From assembly GCA_002083555.1 (NCBI GenBank), contig MSXN01000024.1, positions 4,315 to 68,314 of the forward strand: 64,000 bases of DNA, in the 5' to 3' direction. The notes under the pieces are model-generated. The model ran no database searches. It was not told the DNA's origin and worked only from the letters and a program-made list of their open reading frames with translations. Within the stretch, counting starts at the first letter, position 1, and each line of letters opens with the position of its first letter. The translations under genes were made by a program, and so were the position numbers. Source of the stretch: Nitrospira sp. ST-bin5 (lineage in GTDB: Bacteria > Nitrospirota > Nitrospiria > Nitrospirales > Nitrospiraceae). Shown in pieces: positions 1 through 9,689 of this stretch.

Positions 1-1374
1 CCGGGCGACGTCAGAAATCGCTGTGCGCAGAGCAACAATGTTGGTTGCTTCGACATCCGGGAGAAACGGTCTATCGTCGTCGGGATCATCGGCACAGAGG
101 AGACGGTATTGTGGAGCCGAAACGGGGAATACCTGTAGATGATCCAGGATGGACTGGATCACGACACGTTTACCCTCGGAGTTATCCTCCCAAACCTCTC
201 GCAGAAAAGATTGCAGGCGCTGCGCAATATCGTTTCGGCACCGTTCCACCTGGTCGGCAAAATGTTGTGCCTTACTCTTGAGCGGTGTGCCGTTGAGAGC
301 CTTATCGTTTCTCCAATTTTCAACGGCCACATCGTCGATCTTGACCGCGACGACCATCAACGCGACCGGATCGGAAGTCAGGTCATTGCCCGCATGCAGC
401 AACCGGTTCAAGAAACCGCTGTTGTTCAAGAGCTCCGCATCCTCCCGGCGAATGCCTCTGGAGTCCACGACGAGCATTACAGCCTTGGCCCGATTGCGGA
501 GGTAATCCGAAGTGACCGAGGCATACGCATCACTCAGAATACCGATTCCGGGGAGGTCAATCAGTTCCAAGGAATCGCGCAACAGAGGCGACGGCCAGTG
601 AATAGACATGTCCAGAATTAGCGGCGCCAAAAAGCCACACGCATGATCACGCAGGCGATGCCCAAAATCTGGATTGTCCAAGCTATCAAAGTGTCGGGGC
701 GTATCGTTTGTCCCATGCGTTAAAGCCTCCTGCGCATGCCGTAGCCGGTCCAGGTCCTCTGGGAGAATCTGTGTCTGGAACTTTGGTGCCTGTCCCAAAA
801 CCCAGCGCAACGCGTCGACCAGATAGGTTAATTCTCGCTGAGCTGTTTGCGATCCGGCAACGAGCAGGCAAGCCCGTCCGATCGCCTCTTGAGTGCGTGT
901 TGTCTTCTGTTCCTCAGCATCCAACTCGATGGCGATAGTTTCCAGCTCTTCACTAGCCTCTGCTTGGGCCAGCGAGACTTCATGCTTTGATTGGCGCTGG
1001 ATCTCCGCTTCGAGAATAAACCGAGTTTGACCAACCTGTTTTCCTGAATGGTATCGCACGACAAACGACGCGCGTTCGCCGTGAATTACCCGCAGGGCAT
1101 TCGCGGTAAGAGGACCAGTGCCCCCACCAGAAGGGACGACGATACCCGTGTCTGCGATCAGGGTGTTGATGAGAGTGCTTTTCCCTACTCCCGCCTGGCC
1201 CAGGAGACAGATGGGAAACAGGCTTCCTTTGTTCCGCTCTAGCTCTTCAATTCGGGACGCTTGTTTGTCCAGCTCCTCCAAAACAGGTGCTGGCTCAGAC
1301 TTTTCGAAGATCGGCCGAACCAATTTCTTGAACCATCCAACCACGCTGTGGGAATGCGAGTGCTCGTCGGACAT
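1..1374 (-). CDS. Dynamin-like GTPase, 3' end outside window
   Basis: The reverse strand is open from an ATG at 1374 to the window edge (458 codons). Residues 59-67 form a P-loop (GQAGVGKST), a glycine-rich segment with threonines follows as a likely switch I, DLPG at 273-276 is the G3 motif, and VKID at 344-347 sits where NKxD/TKxD (G4) is expected. About 200 residues separate G1 from G3, and part of that insert is a charged helical, probably coiled-coil stretch. Dynamin-family proteins remodel membranes, and some bacterial ones act in phage defence. Which applies here cannot be told because the C-terminal stalk lies outside the window. The family call is fairly secure; the role is open. Confidence 0.75.
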   Translation of the reverse strand, partial: MSDEHSHSHSVVGWFKKLVRPIFEKSEPAPVLEELDKQASRIEELERNKGSLFPICLLGQAGVGKSTLINTLIADTGIVVPSGGGTGPLTANALRVIHGERASFVVRYHSGKQVGQTRFILEAEIQRQSKHEVSLAQAEASEELETIAIELDAEEQKTTRTQEAIGRACLLVAGSQTAQRELTYLVDALRWVLGQAPKFQTQILPEDLDRLRHAQEALTHGTNDTPRHFDSLDNPDFGHRLRDHACGFLAPLILDMSIHWPSPLLRDSLELIDLPGIGILSDAYASVTSDYLRNRAKAVMLVVDSRGIRREDAELLNNSGFLNRLLHAGNDLTSDPVALMVVAVKIDDVAVENWRNDKALNGTPLKSKAQHFADQVERCRNDIAQRLQSFLREVWEDNSEGKRVVIQSILDHLQVFPVSAPQYRLLCADDPDDDRPFLPDVEATNIVALRTAISDVAR

Positions 1375-2014
1375 AGTGTGGGTTGCTCCTGTTCGGTTAC
1401 TCGAATCTTGTTCGACCTTCGGTCACTTTCAGGACCTTCATCCCTTCATCGTCCAAATCGTTGATAGGTGTCTTAGCGATGCGCCAGGACTGTGATTTGG
1501 CGAAACACCGGAAGATATCGCGGGTGAAGCCCACGATTCCCAACCCATCTCGCTGCAGGAATCAGTGGCTCCAAGGAAATGGACGTGATTGAGAACGAGT
1601 TTCGAGAAGAAGTCGCCATTCATTTAGGACCGTTCGAAGGTGAATGACCTACAGTGCGGTGAAAGAATACCTCTTTCCTTTCTCGAAATCACCCCAGCTT
1701 GCGAGGTAACGCAATGAGAAGAGATACAATTTTGGAAGCTATCCATTGGACAACACCTCAAGTCGATGAGCATCTCGGTAGACCAGTATAAGCCATTGAT
1801 ATATTTAATATTAAGTCAATGACTAAGGTCAGGGGGTATATGGTCTCCGATGGCCTCGAGCTAGGGTTGTACCCTCTTTTTCACAGACAGGTGAGTGAAG
1901 AGTCGCCCCGCGTCAGTTCGGCTGCATGACGCACAGAGAGGGTGATACGAGTATGGGGGCGGATCAGATACTAAGGGCAGGAGGGAACCCCCAAGTGCCC
2001 ACTCCCTCCTGAGG
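1375..2014. other. Intergenic stretch without a supported gene
   Basis: This is the upstream region of the GTPase gene and the downstream region of the next gene. Only short, unconvincing frames are present. An AT-rich patch near 1795-1820 could hold promoter elements for the leftward GTPase gene, but I see no clear hexamer pair. Confidence 0.4.
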
Positions 2015-2560
2015 TCAGGGCAATTCGACGATCTTGTAGGTCAATGGGACCTCATTGTCATTGTCATTGTCCAGTTCGAAGGCTGGGGCTCGATCAATCC
2101 ATGCCTGGGCTTCCAAATATGAACGAAACTTGATAGCTCCACCCGGCAGATCCTCCCCAGCACAGTCGCTATATTCCCTTCTCTCGAATTCTTCCTCATC
2201 GACCTCGTAGTACCGTGTCCTCAACACCACAAATGGACCCAGATCATCCATCGTTGCGGTTCCGATCTGGTCTGCTCCTAGAACGTTCGCCCTGTGTGCA
2301 ATGGCAACCTCGTCAAGGAGGTCTGGATGAAACAGATACTTCTCAAGGTAGTCCACATGATCACTCACCGCGAAACTCGAATGTTCGAAGTGTTCACAGA
2401 GAACGAGAAACCTGCCGTCTGGCAGTACCCAAGCGCAGACGTAGCCGTAGTCTCCGCCTGCCGCAGCAGTGAAGTGGTGCTGCGCATCTATGTCGTGTTG
2501 CCACAACAACTTCACGACAGCCTCAAGTGAGAGCATGTCTTCTTGTACATTATCCATCAT
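2015..2560 (-). CDS. Hypothetical acidic protein
   Basis: The open frame extends upstream to 2770, but I chose the ATG at 2560 because a strong Shine-Dalgarno (GGGAGGAC) lies just before it and the upstream part is Arg/Ser-rich and not protein-like. The 181-residue product is acidic, with Asp/Glu runs near the C-terminus (alternating Asp-Asn) and a mix of aromatic and acidic residues. No signal peptide or membrane segment is visible. I do not recognise the family. It lies beside IS21 remnants, so it may be accessory. Confidence 0.55.
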   Translation of the reverse strand: MMDNVQEDMLSLEAVVKLLWQHDIDAQHHFTAAAGGDYGYVCAWVLPDGRFLVLCEHFEHSSFAVSDHVDYLEKYLFHPDLLDEVAIAHRANVLGADQIGTATMDDLGPFVVLRTRYYEVDEEEFERREYSDCAGEDLPGGAIKFRSYLEAQAWIDRAPAFELDNDNDNEVPLTYKIVELP

Positions 2561-3005
2561 CAAGTCCTCCCGTCCCTCTCTCATCGGCAAACAAGCCCTG
2601 AGTCTGTAGTCCCACTCCTCGAAATTTTCGTTTCCCTCACCATAAACGCTTCGTCCCATCCCTTGCCGACCTCCCTTCACTGTCCTTCGTGCACTAGACA
2701 GTGCCTTCGACCAAGGCTTTATCGTGGCCGGCCGGGTCACCTGAGACGGCTCCGAGGAAGGTCGGGCCACGGTGCTCCGAGCTCATCGTAATCTTGGCGA
2801 TCATCATCTTGATGACTAGAGCGGCACGTGGTGGGTGACGTTCGGACTGATCGAGTCGCATGGCTGGAATCTGGTCAAGATCATCGGCTTATCACGACGG
2901 ATTGTACGTCTTCCGTTCAACACCCTGATCGAGCCACGGGATCGCATAGCCTTGACCAGGAAATCTTTTCTCAACATCCCCTGCTCCACGCCGACCGTGG
3001 CTCTG
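2561..3005. other. No supported gene
   Basis: Short overlapping frames on both strands show no family signature. The stretch lies between the hypothetical gene and the IS21-type terminal repeats and may be insertion debris. Confidence 0.35.
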
Positions 3006-3170
3006 CCAGCCCGGAGTGCGTATTCCGGTCCAAATGTGCCACCCATTCCGGTCGAAACCAGCCACCTGTTCCAGTCCAAATCAGCCACTCGTTCCGATGG
3101 AAACCGGCCACCCGTTCCGGTGAAGTCAGCCATCTATTCCGCATGAAACCAGCCAGCCGTTTCGAAGCCA
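3006..3170. repeat. IS21-type terminal repeat array (left end)
   Basis: Five to six short repeats of the form GCCAC(C/T)(C/T)GTTCCGGT with about 20-bp spacing follow one another, as is typical for the multiple binding sites at IS21-family ends. The istB stop codon lies about 17 bp inside the array. The outermost part (TGCGTATTCCGG and the following repeats) recurs in inverted orientation at 5178-5262. Confidence 0.7.
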
Positions 3171-3186
3171 GGGCGACATGTGTTTC

Positions 3187-3372
3187 TTACTTCCGCATCG
3201 ACTCCCCACGCAACTTGATCCGGATGGCAGAACGGACCAAACGATCAAGGAGTGCGTCTGCCACGGTGGGATTTCCCTCGCTCAAAAAGTCATGCCATTT
3301 ATCGACCGGCAACTGACTTGTCATTAGCGTAGCGCGTCCTTCGGTACGGGCTTCGATAACTTCCAGCAAGTG
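3187..3372 (-). pseudogene. istB: IS21-family helper ATPase IstB, C-terminal remnant
   Basis: The reverse strand encodes about 60 residues with the classic IstB tail: LLEVIEAR, then TSQLPVDKWHDFL, PTVADALLDRLV, and the terminal GESMRK. IstB is the AAA+ helper of the IstA transposase. The Walker motifs and everything upstream of the tail are missing, because the sequence changes abruptly at about 3372 into the upstream region of the Mrr-like gene. The element cannot move by itself. Confidence 0.85.
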
Positions 3373-3481
3373 ACAGGATTCATGAAGATAGCCCGTCGTG
3401 CTTCATTCTTTACTCGCCTGAATGAGGCGTCTAATATCCCAGATCTCTCGTCGTGGCTCTCACATTGGAAGAGGACTGGTG

Positions 3482-5041
3482 ATGAGTATTTTTCTGCAGT
3501 GTGACCGATGCGACTTTGAGGTTGGCTTGCCTCTGGACCTGCCGGGCATCTACCGGTACTATGATCTCGGAAATGGGCGCATGGTGCCGCTCGAAACGGA
3601 AGAAGGCTGGTGTTACCACTGTCAGACCATGCGAGTGTTGGAAGTCTTACCGTCTCGGGCCTTCATCGACGCCTCTATCGAGGACTTCAAAAAATCGTTA
3701 GCCGAGGTTGAGGCCAGTGCTGACGTCTCCCGGCAACAGCTGGCCTATGTCGACTTCATGAGAAAGGTCGTCCCGAGCCACGACGCATGGCTGGCCTGGT
3801 TGCCATCGAGAACGAAACCTGTGTGCCTCACGTGTGGAGCGAACAAGATCGCCTCAGGTCAAGAATGGCATTGGACTACGACACCCAGCTCCGGGATTGA
3901 ACCGTTTGACCGTGTCTTGCTGGCGTTTCGCCATCCAGAATGCGGCGGCACGCTCTTCTACAACGAAACCGGTCTGTACATTGACTATATCGAGCAGAAT
4001 GCGTTTCTGCCGTTTTCTCCCCAAGGAGTCGCACTCGACGGTCGTGATCCGCAGCAGAGTCCTGCATATCGAGTGGCCGTCCAGGCAGGCCGGTGGGTAT
4101 GTATTACGGACGGATACGATATCTATGAGGCGGAAGAGGACCTGAAAATGGCCTCCCGGCCACCGCATCACACTAGAATTTCTCGCCTCAGCCTGCCGCA
4201 CAACGAGTTTTCGCCCTACTGCGTGTCACAACACCTGACCCTTCGAGGGCCAGCCACCGTGAGTGAGAAGCTACGGGACGTCGTGGGGCCAGTGACCGTC
4301 GGTGGCCTGCTCGGGGGCTTCCTGGGTGCGGCATCTGGCGGAGGGATCGTCGCCGCCATTGGAGCCACCGTGGGAGCGGGGATTGCGACATGGATATCCC
4401 CCCGTTCGGAGTTCGACGAAGAACGCCTGGCTCGTTGCTTTGAGAGGGCCGCGGCCGATTCCGTCGCCTGGGAGAAGAGTGCCGAACAGGAAGCGAAACA
4501 ACGGCGGAAAGACTTTGCGGAGCACCACAAGATCGCCAGACAGCGTTGGCAGCAATACCATAAAATTAGGAACTTGGCTTTTATCGGCGAGTTGACTGGG
4601 ATTGAATTTGAGGTCGCCGTCGCAGGTCTGTATGAACGTAACGGGTACGAAGTCACGCTGACCAAAGCGTCTGGCGATTTTGGCGTCGATCTGTTAGCGA
4701 GTAAAGGCACCGTGCTCCTAGCCATACAAGCGAAGCGGTACTCCGCCAAAGTTGGGGTACGAGCCGTTCAAGAAGTGGCTTCAGGCGCGCGCCACTATCA
4801 CGCGACAGAAGCGCTGGTGATTACGGACTCGTTTTTCACCGAGCCTGCCCAAGAGCTGGCACGGTCCCTTCAGGTACAGCTGATCGACAAGGAGCGACTC
4901 GTCAACATATGGGACAAGATGGGTGCAGGCACAGCAATCCCGCCGTTTGACATTCAACGGTATGAGGCCATTCGGCATGACATTGAGAGGGAGCTACACA
5001 GACTTAACGTTGCTGCAGGAAAGCGAAGAGCCCGGCTGTAA
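3482..5041 (+). CDS. Zinc-finger / membrane / Mrr-type nuclease protein
   Basis: The ATG at 3482 is preferred over an upstream in-frame one because GGAAGAGG precedes it. The 519-residue product starts with paired Cys motifs (C7/C10, C44/C47), then has a second Cys cluster (CLTC and HPECGG). A Gly/Ala-rich hydrophobic stretch at about 267-305 could cross the membrane, and a charged helical linker follows. The C-terminus is a restriction-endonuclease-like Mrr domain with D403 and Q416-A-K418, the D-QxK catalytic pattern. Mrr-family enzymes cut modified or foreign DNA. The gene lies between IS21-type ends in place of istA and most of istB, so it was probably acquired. The domain order is unusual and the target is unknown. 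Confidence 0.75.
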   Translation: MSIFLQCDRCDFEVGLPLDLPGIYRYYDLGNGRMVPLETEEGWCYHCQTMRVLEVLPSRAFIDASIEDFKKSLAEVEASADVSRQQLAYVDFMRKVVPSHDAWLAWLPSRTKPVCLTCGANKIASGQEWHWTTTPSSGIEPFDRVLLAFRHPECGGTLFYNETGLYIDYIEQNAFLPFSPQGVALDGRDPQQSPAYRVAVQAGRWVCITDGYDIYEAEEDLKMASRPPHHTRISRLSLPHNEFSPYCVSQHLTLRGPATVSEKLRDVVGPVTVGGLLGGFLGAASGGGIVAAIGATVGAGIATWISPRSEFDEERLARCFERAAADSVAWEKSAEQEAKQRRKDFAEHHKIARQRWQQYHKIRNLAFIGELTGIEFEVAVAGLYERNGYEVTLTKASGDFGVDLLASKGTVLLAIQAKRYSAKVGVRAVQEVASGARHYHATEALVITDSFFTEPAQELARSLQVQLIDKERLVNIWDKMGAGTAIPPFDIQRYEAIRHDIERELHRLNVAAGKRRARL

Positions 5042-5070
5042 GCGACTCATGCGCCGTTTACGGCCACGAT

Positions 5071-5262
5071 GCCAGAGTTGCGTATCCCGGTTTAAAAGAG
5101 CCACTCGTTCCGGTGGAAATCACCCGCCTCCTCCGCTGGAGGTTTTCAACCCCCACCTATCATTCGATTTCATGGATTTCGCAGCGGCTGGTTTGCAGCG
5201 GAATCGATGGCTGGTTCCGACCGGAGCAAGTGGCTGATTTGAGCGGAATACGCACCCGGAGC
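5071..5262. repeat. IS21-type terminal repeats (right side, compound)
   Basis: At 5071-5128 a direct-orientation copy of the left end is seen (GCGTATCCCGG, GCCACTCGTTCCGGTGG). At 5178-5262 an inverted copy follows, whose reverse complement (GTATTCCGCTCAAATCAGCC) matches the left end at 3018. Two insertion events or a rearranged element would explain the mixture. Confidence 0.6.
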
Positions 5263-6838
5263 GCCTCGCCGCCAATCAGAGCACATAGGCGTCACACTAC
5301 CAATCAGATTGTGAATCACGGCGTCGACTAACCAGGAACCAGGCCCCACCCAACCCTTCCCGAACACACCGAGCAGGATTTGATCACCGCAGGAACATTC
5401 GCGCTCATGGGTTCGCGCACATAGCCGATGTTGTTCCACGCTGATCGCCAGACGTCCCGGTCTTTCCTCATCTGGGACACCAACCTCGCGATGGGTGACG
5501 TCGCCGTCCCGATGGCATGAGGGCCGTGATGCTTTCCCAAACTCGTTCTCGCGAACGGCCATCGCGGCAGTACATCGATTGATCACGCCTTTGAAGGACC
5601 CGCAGCCATTATCACACCGGACATCAACGGACCGACCGAGGTCGGAGAGCCACGTCTTGGCTTCCCTTTAGCGGCTCGAGGTGGATCGTGTAGCGCTCAA
5701 GGTTGAGATTGCCTTCGCGACAAAGGAATCCCGCGATTGCTGCAAGGCCTTGAGCAGCATCCCTTCGCATTGGAATCCATACCTCCATCGAGACCCCGCA
5801 CTAAATGCCGCGCTTCTCACCTTCGAGCTTGGGAGTGTCGCTTTCAGGACCAGTCCGCTAAACGTGACAGGCTGGCCAAGATCAGGTTGTTCAGTTATAC
5901 AGCCGTGATAGCACGTGCCCCCGCTCATCTCTGTGCGGCCTGTGCGTCTCTCACACTCTCCTCCTCTTGCTCCTACCTCCACCCAGACACACCAGACCCT
6001 TGACGCTCACCGGGAATCCGGGACTCACGGGGACCGACGCACGCAGAGAGACGGACGGAGGGACAGGCCTCGACGTCGGGCGATGAGCAGCACGCCGAAT
6101 ATCCGAGCCAGCGGACCAGCCAGTCGAGACTGACTCGCGTGAAGACCCTCGCGTGAAGCAGAACGAAAAGAGAGAAGGCACGGGAGGAACAGGAGGAGAA
6201 ACACAGACCTAATCACCCCCCGGGCTCACCGCCGGCCCAAACACACGGGACCCGACTCACGGGCGGACGGCATCAGCCGGAACGGCTCACACGCAGCCCA
6301 CGGCTCACCGGGGACGGAGAAGAGAAAGGCAGAGAGAACGTGGGGAGCGGAGGGGCACGGAGGAGGCGGTCACGCGAAGGCAGGAGCGAAGGCGAGAGAG
6401 GAGACAGGCGGGAGGAGGAACGAGGCGCCAGGACGCGTCGCATGAGAGCGGAGGCACGAGGTGAGGCCGGCCAAGCCCCGAAGGGGCGACGGGAGGGCGG
6501 ACCGCGGGGCGTCCGGGGAAGCGGAAGGGCAGGCTTGGGGAACGCCGGGGGGCCTAGACGAAGAGAGGCCACACACACGTGGGTCTATTCCTATCCGCAA
6601 GAGCCCACCGCAAGAGCTCACGCGCGATCGTGTAAGTGAGAGAATCTAGAGGTGAATTCGTCCCGAAGTCGACTAGAGTCGTGGAAGCGCCCCGAACAAA
6701 ACGGCCAGTCGTGCTGCAGTCGACTTCGCGCCAAAATCGCCTTGAATATCCGCGACATCGACCGACCCCCTCTTAGCCTTCCAAAATCTACGTATTCGCC
6801 CTGCCGCAAGAGTTCGAAGAGAGGGTCAGACACGAGGA
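5263..6838. other. Long stretch without a convincing gene
   Basis: Frames in this 1.6-kb stretch are short and lack recognisable motifs. From about 6150 to 6560 the top strand is strongly purine-rich (repeated GAGG, GGAG, CGGGAGG), which gives spurious Arg/Glu/Gly-rich frames. A leftward frame at 6618-6833 has a more protein-like composition but no family, and I do not call it. Confidence 0.4.
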
Positions 6839-7051
6839 ATGAGAGAAAAAGAATTGACAGAAAGGCGATCCCGCCATCATGCTATTCAGATGGCACCCAA
6901 GAAGACCGAGAGCGTCAAGAAACTGGTCCATCTCACGCGTGAACTATCCGAGCAGCTCCGCACGGCGGCGTATCACAGCCGGCAGAGCCAGTCAGATATC
7001 GTTCGGCAAGCCCTTGTACTCTGGTTCGCGCGAGAGGCGAAGAAGCATTAA
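6839..7051 (+). CDS. Ribbon-helix-helix DNA-binding protein
   Basis: The 70-residue basic protein has a short strand with alternating residues (VKKLVHLT), then two helices (LSEQLRTAAYHSRQ, QSDIVRQALVLWFAREA), the pattern of RHH/CopG-type repressors or antitoxins. The start is uncertain: the ATG at 6839 has an A/G-rich stretch very close to it, while the ATG at 6890 would give just the RHH core. No toxin partner is visible next to it. It lies at the left end of the accessory segment and may control plasmid or island functions. Confidence 0.6.
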   Translation: MREKELTERRSRHHAIQMAPKKTESVKKLVHLTRELSEQLRTAAYHSRQSQSDIVRQALVLWFAREAKKH

Positions 7052-7394
7052 ACGGCCGCGATCGCGTCGCCCGTCGCGCCGGGTTCCTCCACGACCACCG
7101 GCGTCTGGTCCGGCGCCACGGTGTCCGCTGGAGCCGGAACCTGATCGCCTGCCGCCTCCGACTGATCCACTGGCGTCATCGCCGCGGAGACCGCCGCCGT
7201 TGAGGCGTCAAAGTCTTCAGTGGTGATCCCCACTTCTTCGCGAGAACATCCGCCAAGATCTTACACTTCATCGGCAAGCGCAGACAGTCGCCCGCCAAGC
7301 CCCGGATCATCTGGGTGAGCGCCGACAACTGGGCGTCCCGTCGGACCCCCGCCGCCTTCTGCCGATCCTTCCAGCCTGTGCCTGGCCCCTTCAC
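7048..7394 (-). pseudogene. Small hypothetical gene with a one-base frameshift
   Basis: Starting from GTG at 7394 (preceded by AAGGAAAAG), the frame reads about 55 residues ending in ILADVLAKKWG. The following residues make sense only in another frame (ITTEDFDAS and an Ala/Pro/Val-rich acidic tail). Adding one G to the GGGG run at about 7230-7233 restores a single 115-codon frame. The tail ends next to the RHH gene. The family is unknown. The lesion is either a real mutation or a homopolymer error. Confidence 0.45.
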
Positions 7395-7606
7395 CTTTTC
7401 CTTCGTGTGATCCTGTGTTGTGCCATCATCGAATCCTCCCGAGTTAATCGGTCGAACGCTTCCCGCTCGCCCCTTCTCGCACAGATCCGCCCTCACAATT
7501 ACTTTGAGTCAAGCCCCTCTTTCGCCTTGACCATTTGTGATATTGTGATATACATATATCAATATTCCGCACGCCGCCCCCACCCCTCACCCAGGAGGTC
7601 CCCCGC

Positions 7607-9229
7607 ATGAACGATCCTATCGCCGTCCTGACGCACATCACCGGATCGATGATTACCGACGCCCGCCAGACCGTCGAAGCCGTCGGGGCCGCGCCCGACT
7701 CCTTCGCGGAAAGTGAGCGACTGGCCGCCTATGCGTTGTTGCTCCAGGCTCGGGAATGGCTGGCCGCGCCGGAGATCGAACAAGCGACCCCGTATGATGA
7801 TCAGGAGTTCGACGGCTTGGGGAACCAGGCACTCCAAGACCATGTCGCGCTGTTCTCGCGTTTGTCTTCACGCGAGCAATACGAGAAGGTGGTTCAACTG
7901 GGGCAGCTTCTCCAAAGCACCCACGACGACTATCAGTTTGGCAATGGCTTGGATGGACTGGATAGACCAGCGGCCGCCGCGTATTTCCTGGTGCCCCGGA
8001 TGTCGGTGCTCCTCCACGCATTCCTTCTCCCGCTCCTCGTCCTGATCGGGCTCCTCTTCGGCACCCCGGCCGCGCAAGCGTGGGACGATCCCGCATTCCT
8101 CGCGAGTCAAGTCATCGAACGATGGACCGCCGACGCCCTCACGACGATCCAGAAAAAGGACCGGGTGGCGGTGGGACCGATCACCTGGCCAACGGATTCG
8201 AAGGCGATCCTGGGGGCCTATAAAAGTGGACCGGCCATGCGGGGTGCTCTCATTGCCCGCCTTGAACGGGCCGGCGTCACGATCGTGAATGAACAAGACG
8301 ACTACGACGTGTTGTTGTGGGGCGGCGGATGGGACGGCATTACCAGGTCCCGAGCCTATCTCCTCTGGACCGATCCGATCGGACGCACCACGATTGCGTC
8401 TCGCGTGAATGTCATTATGCCTCTGTGGGGCGACGAGCGCCCCTACGGCGCCTGGCAGCCACACCTCGAACAATTCGCGGCACAGATCGCCGAAGCGTTT
8501 GTCGTCACGAAACGCCCCCGGGTCACCCTGAATCCCCACGCCGCCGACCTGGAGGGCCAGGCTATCTCTAAGGGAACCGAGAGCGTCCATCACGCCCTCT
8601 TGCCGTTACTGGTCGAAACCCTGAACGCCCACGGGATCGAGACCTACCTCCCGACCCCGAGCGGGCCGACTGTGCAGCTTCAGATCGGCGTGGAATGGCC
8701 AACCATGACCATCATGGGTCGGCACCCCGAGGACGCCCGTGACATGGTCCACGGCGCCACAATCCATGCCTGGACGATCGCCCGACGCGGCAGCAAGGCC
8801 CTGATGGCTGGACCCTTGACGCTTTCACTTTCCTGGCCGCGGGGAGTCCGGACCGCGGCGAAAGCCGAGCAGATCCAGGACCTCCTTATTGATCTCCCCT
8901 GGCAATGGACACACGATGGCGCGAAGATCCTGGCCGATGAGCGGAGCTGGCACGCCCAGACCAGGGCGTGGTGGGAGGAGAACGCCCGTTATCACCAGAA
9001 GAAGACCGCCGCGATGCTTCAGGGCAGCCTCACCCGGATCATGGCCGAACATCGGCGCGCCACCGAGGACCTGCAGCGGGCGTGGAAAGCGTCACCGAGT
9101 CAGTCTGTGCCACGAAAGATCCAAGAGAATGCCGCGAAGCTCGAGCGCCACTTGCGCCCGCTCGCCGACGTACTAGAACGCCAACGGCTTCGCGGAGAAG
9201 CCTACGACCGCCCTTATCCACGAGGCTAA
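7607..9229 (+). CDS. Hypothetical protein with internal signal-like segment
   Basis: AGGAGG lies 8-13 bp before the ATG. The first about 125 residues are soluble and acidic. At residue 131 a Met begins a typical signal sequence (hydrophobic run LLPLLVLIGLLF ending in an AQA-type cleavage site), followed by about 380 residues of exported-looking protein with Trp-rich motifs (LLWGGGWDG) and a helical charged C-terminus. This looks like two proteins in one frame: a cytosolic protein followed by a secreted one. No good ribosome site precedes the internal Met. I do not recognise either half. It is followed after 12 bp by the next gene, probably in an operon. Confidence 0.65.
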   Translation: MNDPIAVLTHITGSMITDARQTVEAVGAAPDSFAESERLAAYALLLQAREWLAAPEIEQATPYDDQEFDGLGNQALQDHVALFSRLSSREQYEKVVQLGQLLQSTHDDYQFGNGLDGLDRPAAAAYFLVPRMSVLLHAFLLPLLVLIGLLFGTPAAQAWDDPAFLASQVIERWTADALTTIQKKDRVAVGPITWPTDSKAILGAYKSGPAMRGALIARLERAGVTIVNEQDDYDVLLWGGGWDGITRSRAYLLWTDPIGRTTIASRVNVIMPLWGDERPYGAWQPHLEQFAAQIAEAFVVTKRPRVTLNPHAADLEGQAISKGTESVHHALLPLLVETLNAHGIETYLPTPSGPTVQLQIGVEWPTMTIMGRHPEDARDMVHGATIHAWTIARRGSKALMAGPLTLSLSWPRGVRTAAKAEQIQDLLIDLPWQWTHDGAKILADERSWHAQTRAWWEENARYHQKKTAAMLQGSLTRIMAEHRRATEDLQRAWKASPSQSVPRKIQENAAKLERHLRPLADVLERQRLRGEAYDRPYPRG

Positions 9230-9241
9230 GAAAGGACGCCG

Positions 9242-9607
9242 ATGGACCTGTCTGTGACGGACCTGACGGACGATGATCTCTATCAACAAGCCGCGGCCCA
9301 GGCCGACGTGCCGATGGCGGACTACTACGAGATACTCTATGGCCGGTTTGTGTCACTCCTCGAGCGCCGGCATCCTCTGGTCGTATTGAACCCCGACGCG
9401 CGGACGCCGTTCCATGACGAGGAGGGCCGCCTGGTGGAGGCCGTCATCCTCGGCACGCTCCTCCATGAAGATGGCGGAGTCCGTCTTATGCGAGCGCTGT
9501 CGTATCGCGTGGCGCATCGATTGGGCGTCGAGGTCTATGCCGACCTCTCTCGGTGTTGGCAGGGCATTGGGGACTGGGGGCAGGTGTCGGAGGAGCCCGA
9601 GGACTAG
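9242..9607 (+). CDS. Hypothetical small acidic protein
   Basis: The 121-residue acidic protein has an AAAGGA ribosome site before its ATG and lies 12 bp behind the previous gene, so the two are likely co-transcribed. No Cys pairs, signal peptide or membrane segment are seen. No family is recognised. The composition (many Asp/Glu, dispersed Leu/Arg) is that of a normal soluble helical protein. Confidence 0.6.
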   Translation: MDLSVTDLTDDDLYQQAAAQADVPMADYYEILYGRFVSLLERRHPLVVLNPDARTPFHDEEGRLVEAVILGTLLHEDGGVRLMRALSYRVAHRLGVEVYADLSRCWQGIGDWGQVSEEPED

Positions 9608-9689
9608 CGCTGGACCACGCCACACCAGTGCCGTCCGATCAAGAACCGCCCGCATTGGGCCAAGTCTCCCCCGCCCGCCTCGTCGAGGT

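Noticed and set aside
5668..5982. Possible transposase remnant on either strand
   Set aside because: No DDE-type or other transposase motif could be recognised.
6273..6639. Long Arg/Gly/Glu- or Pro/Ser-rich frames on both strands
   Set aside because: They result from purine bias and have no ribosome site or family pattern.
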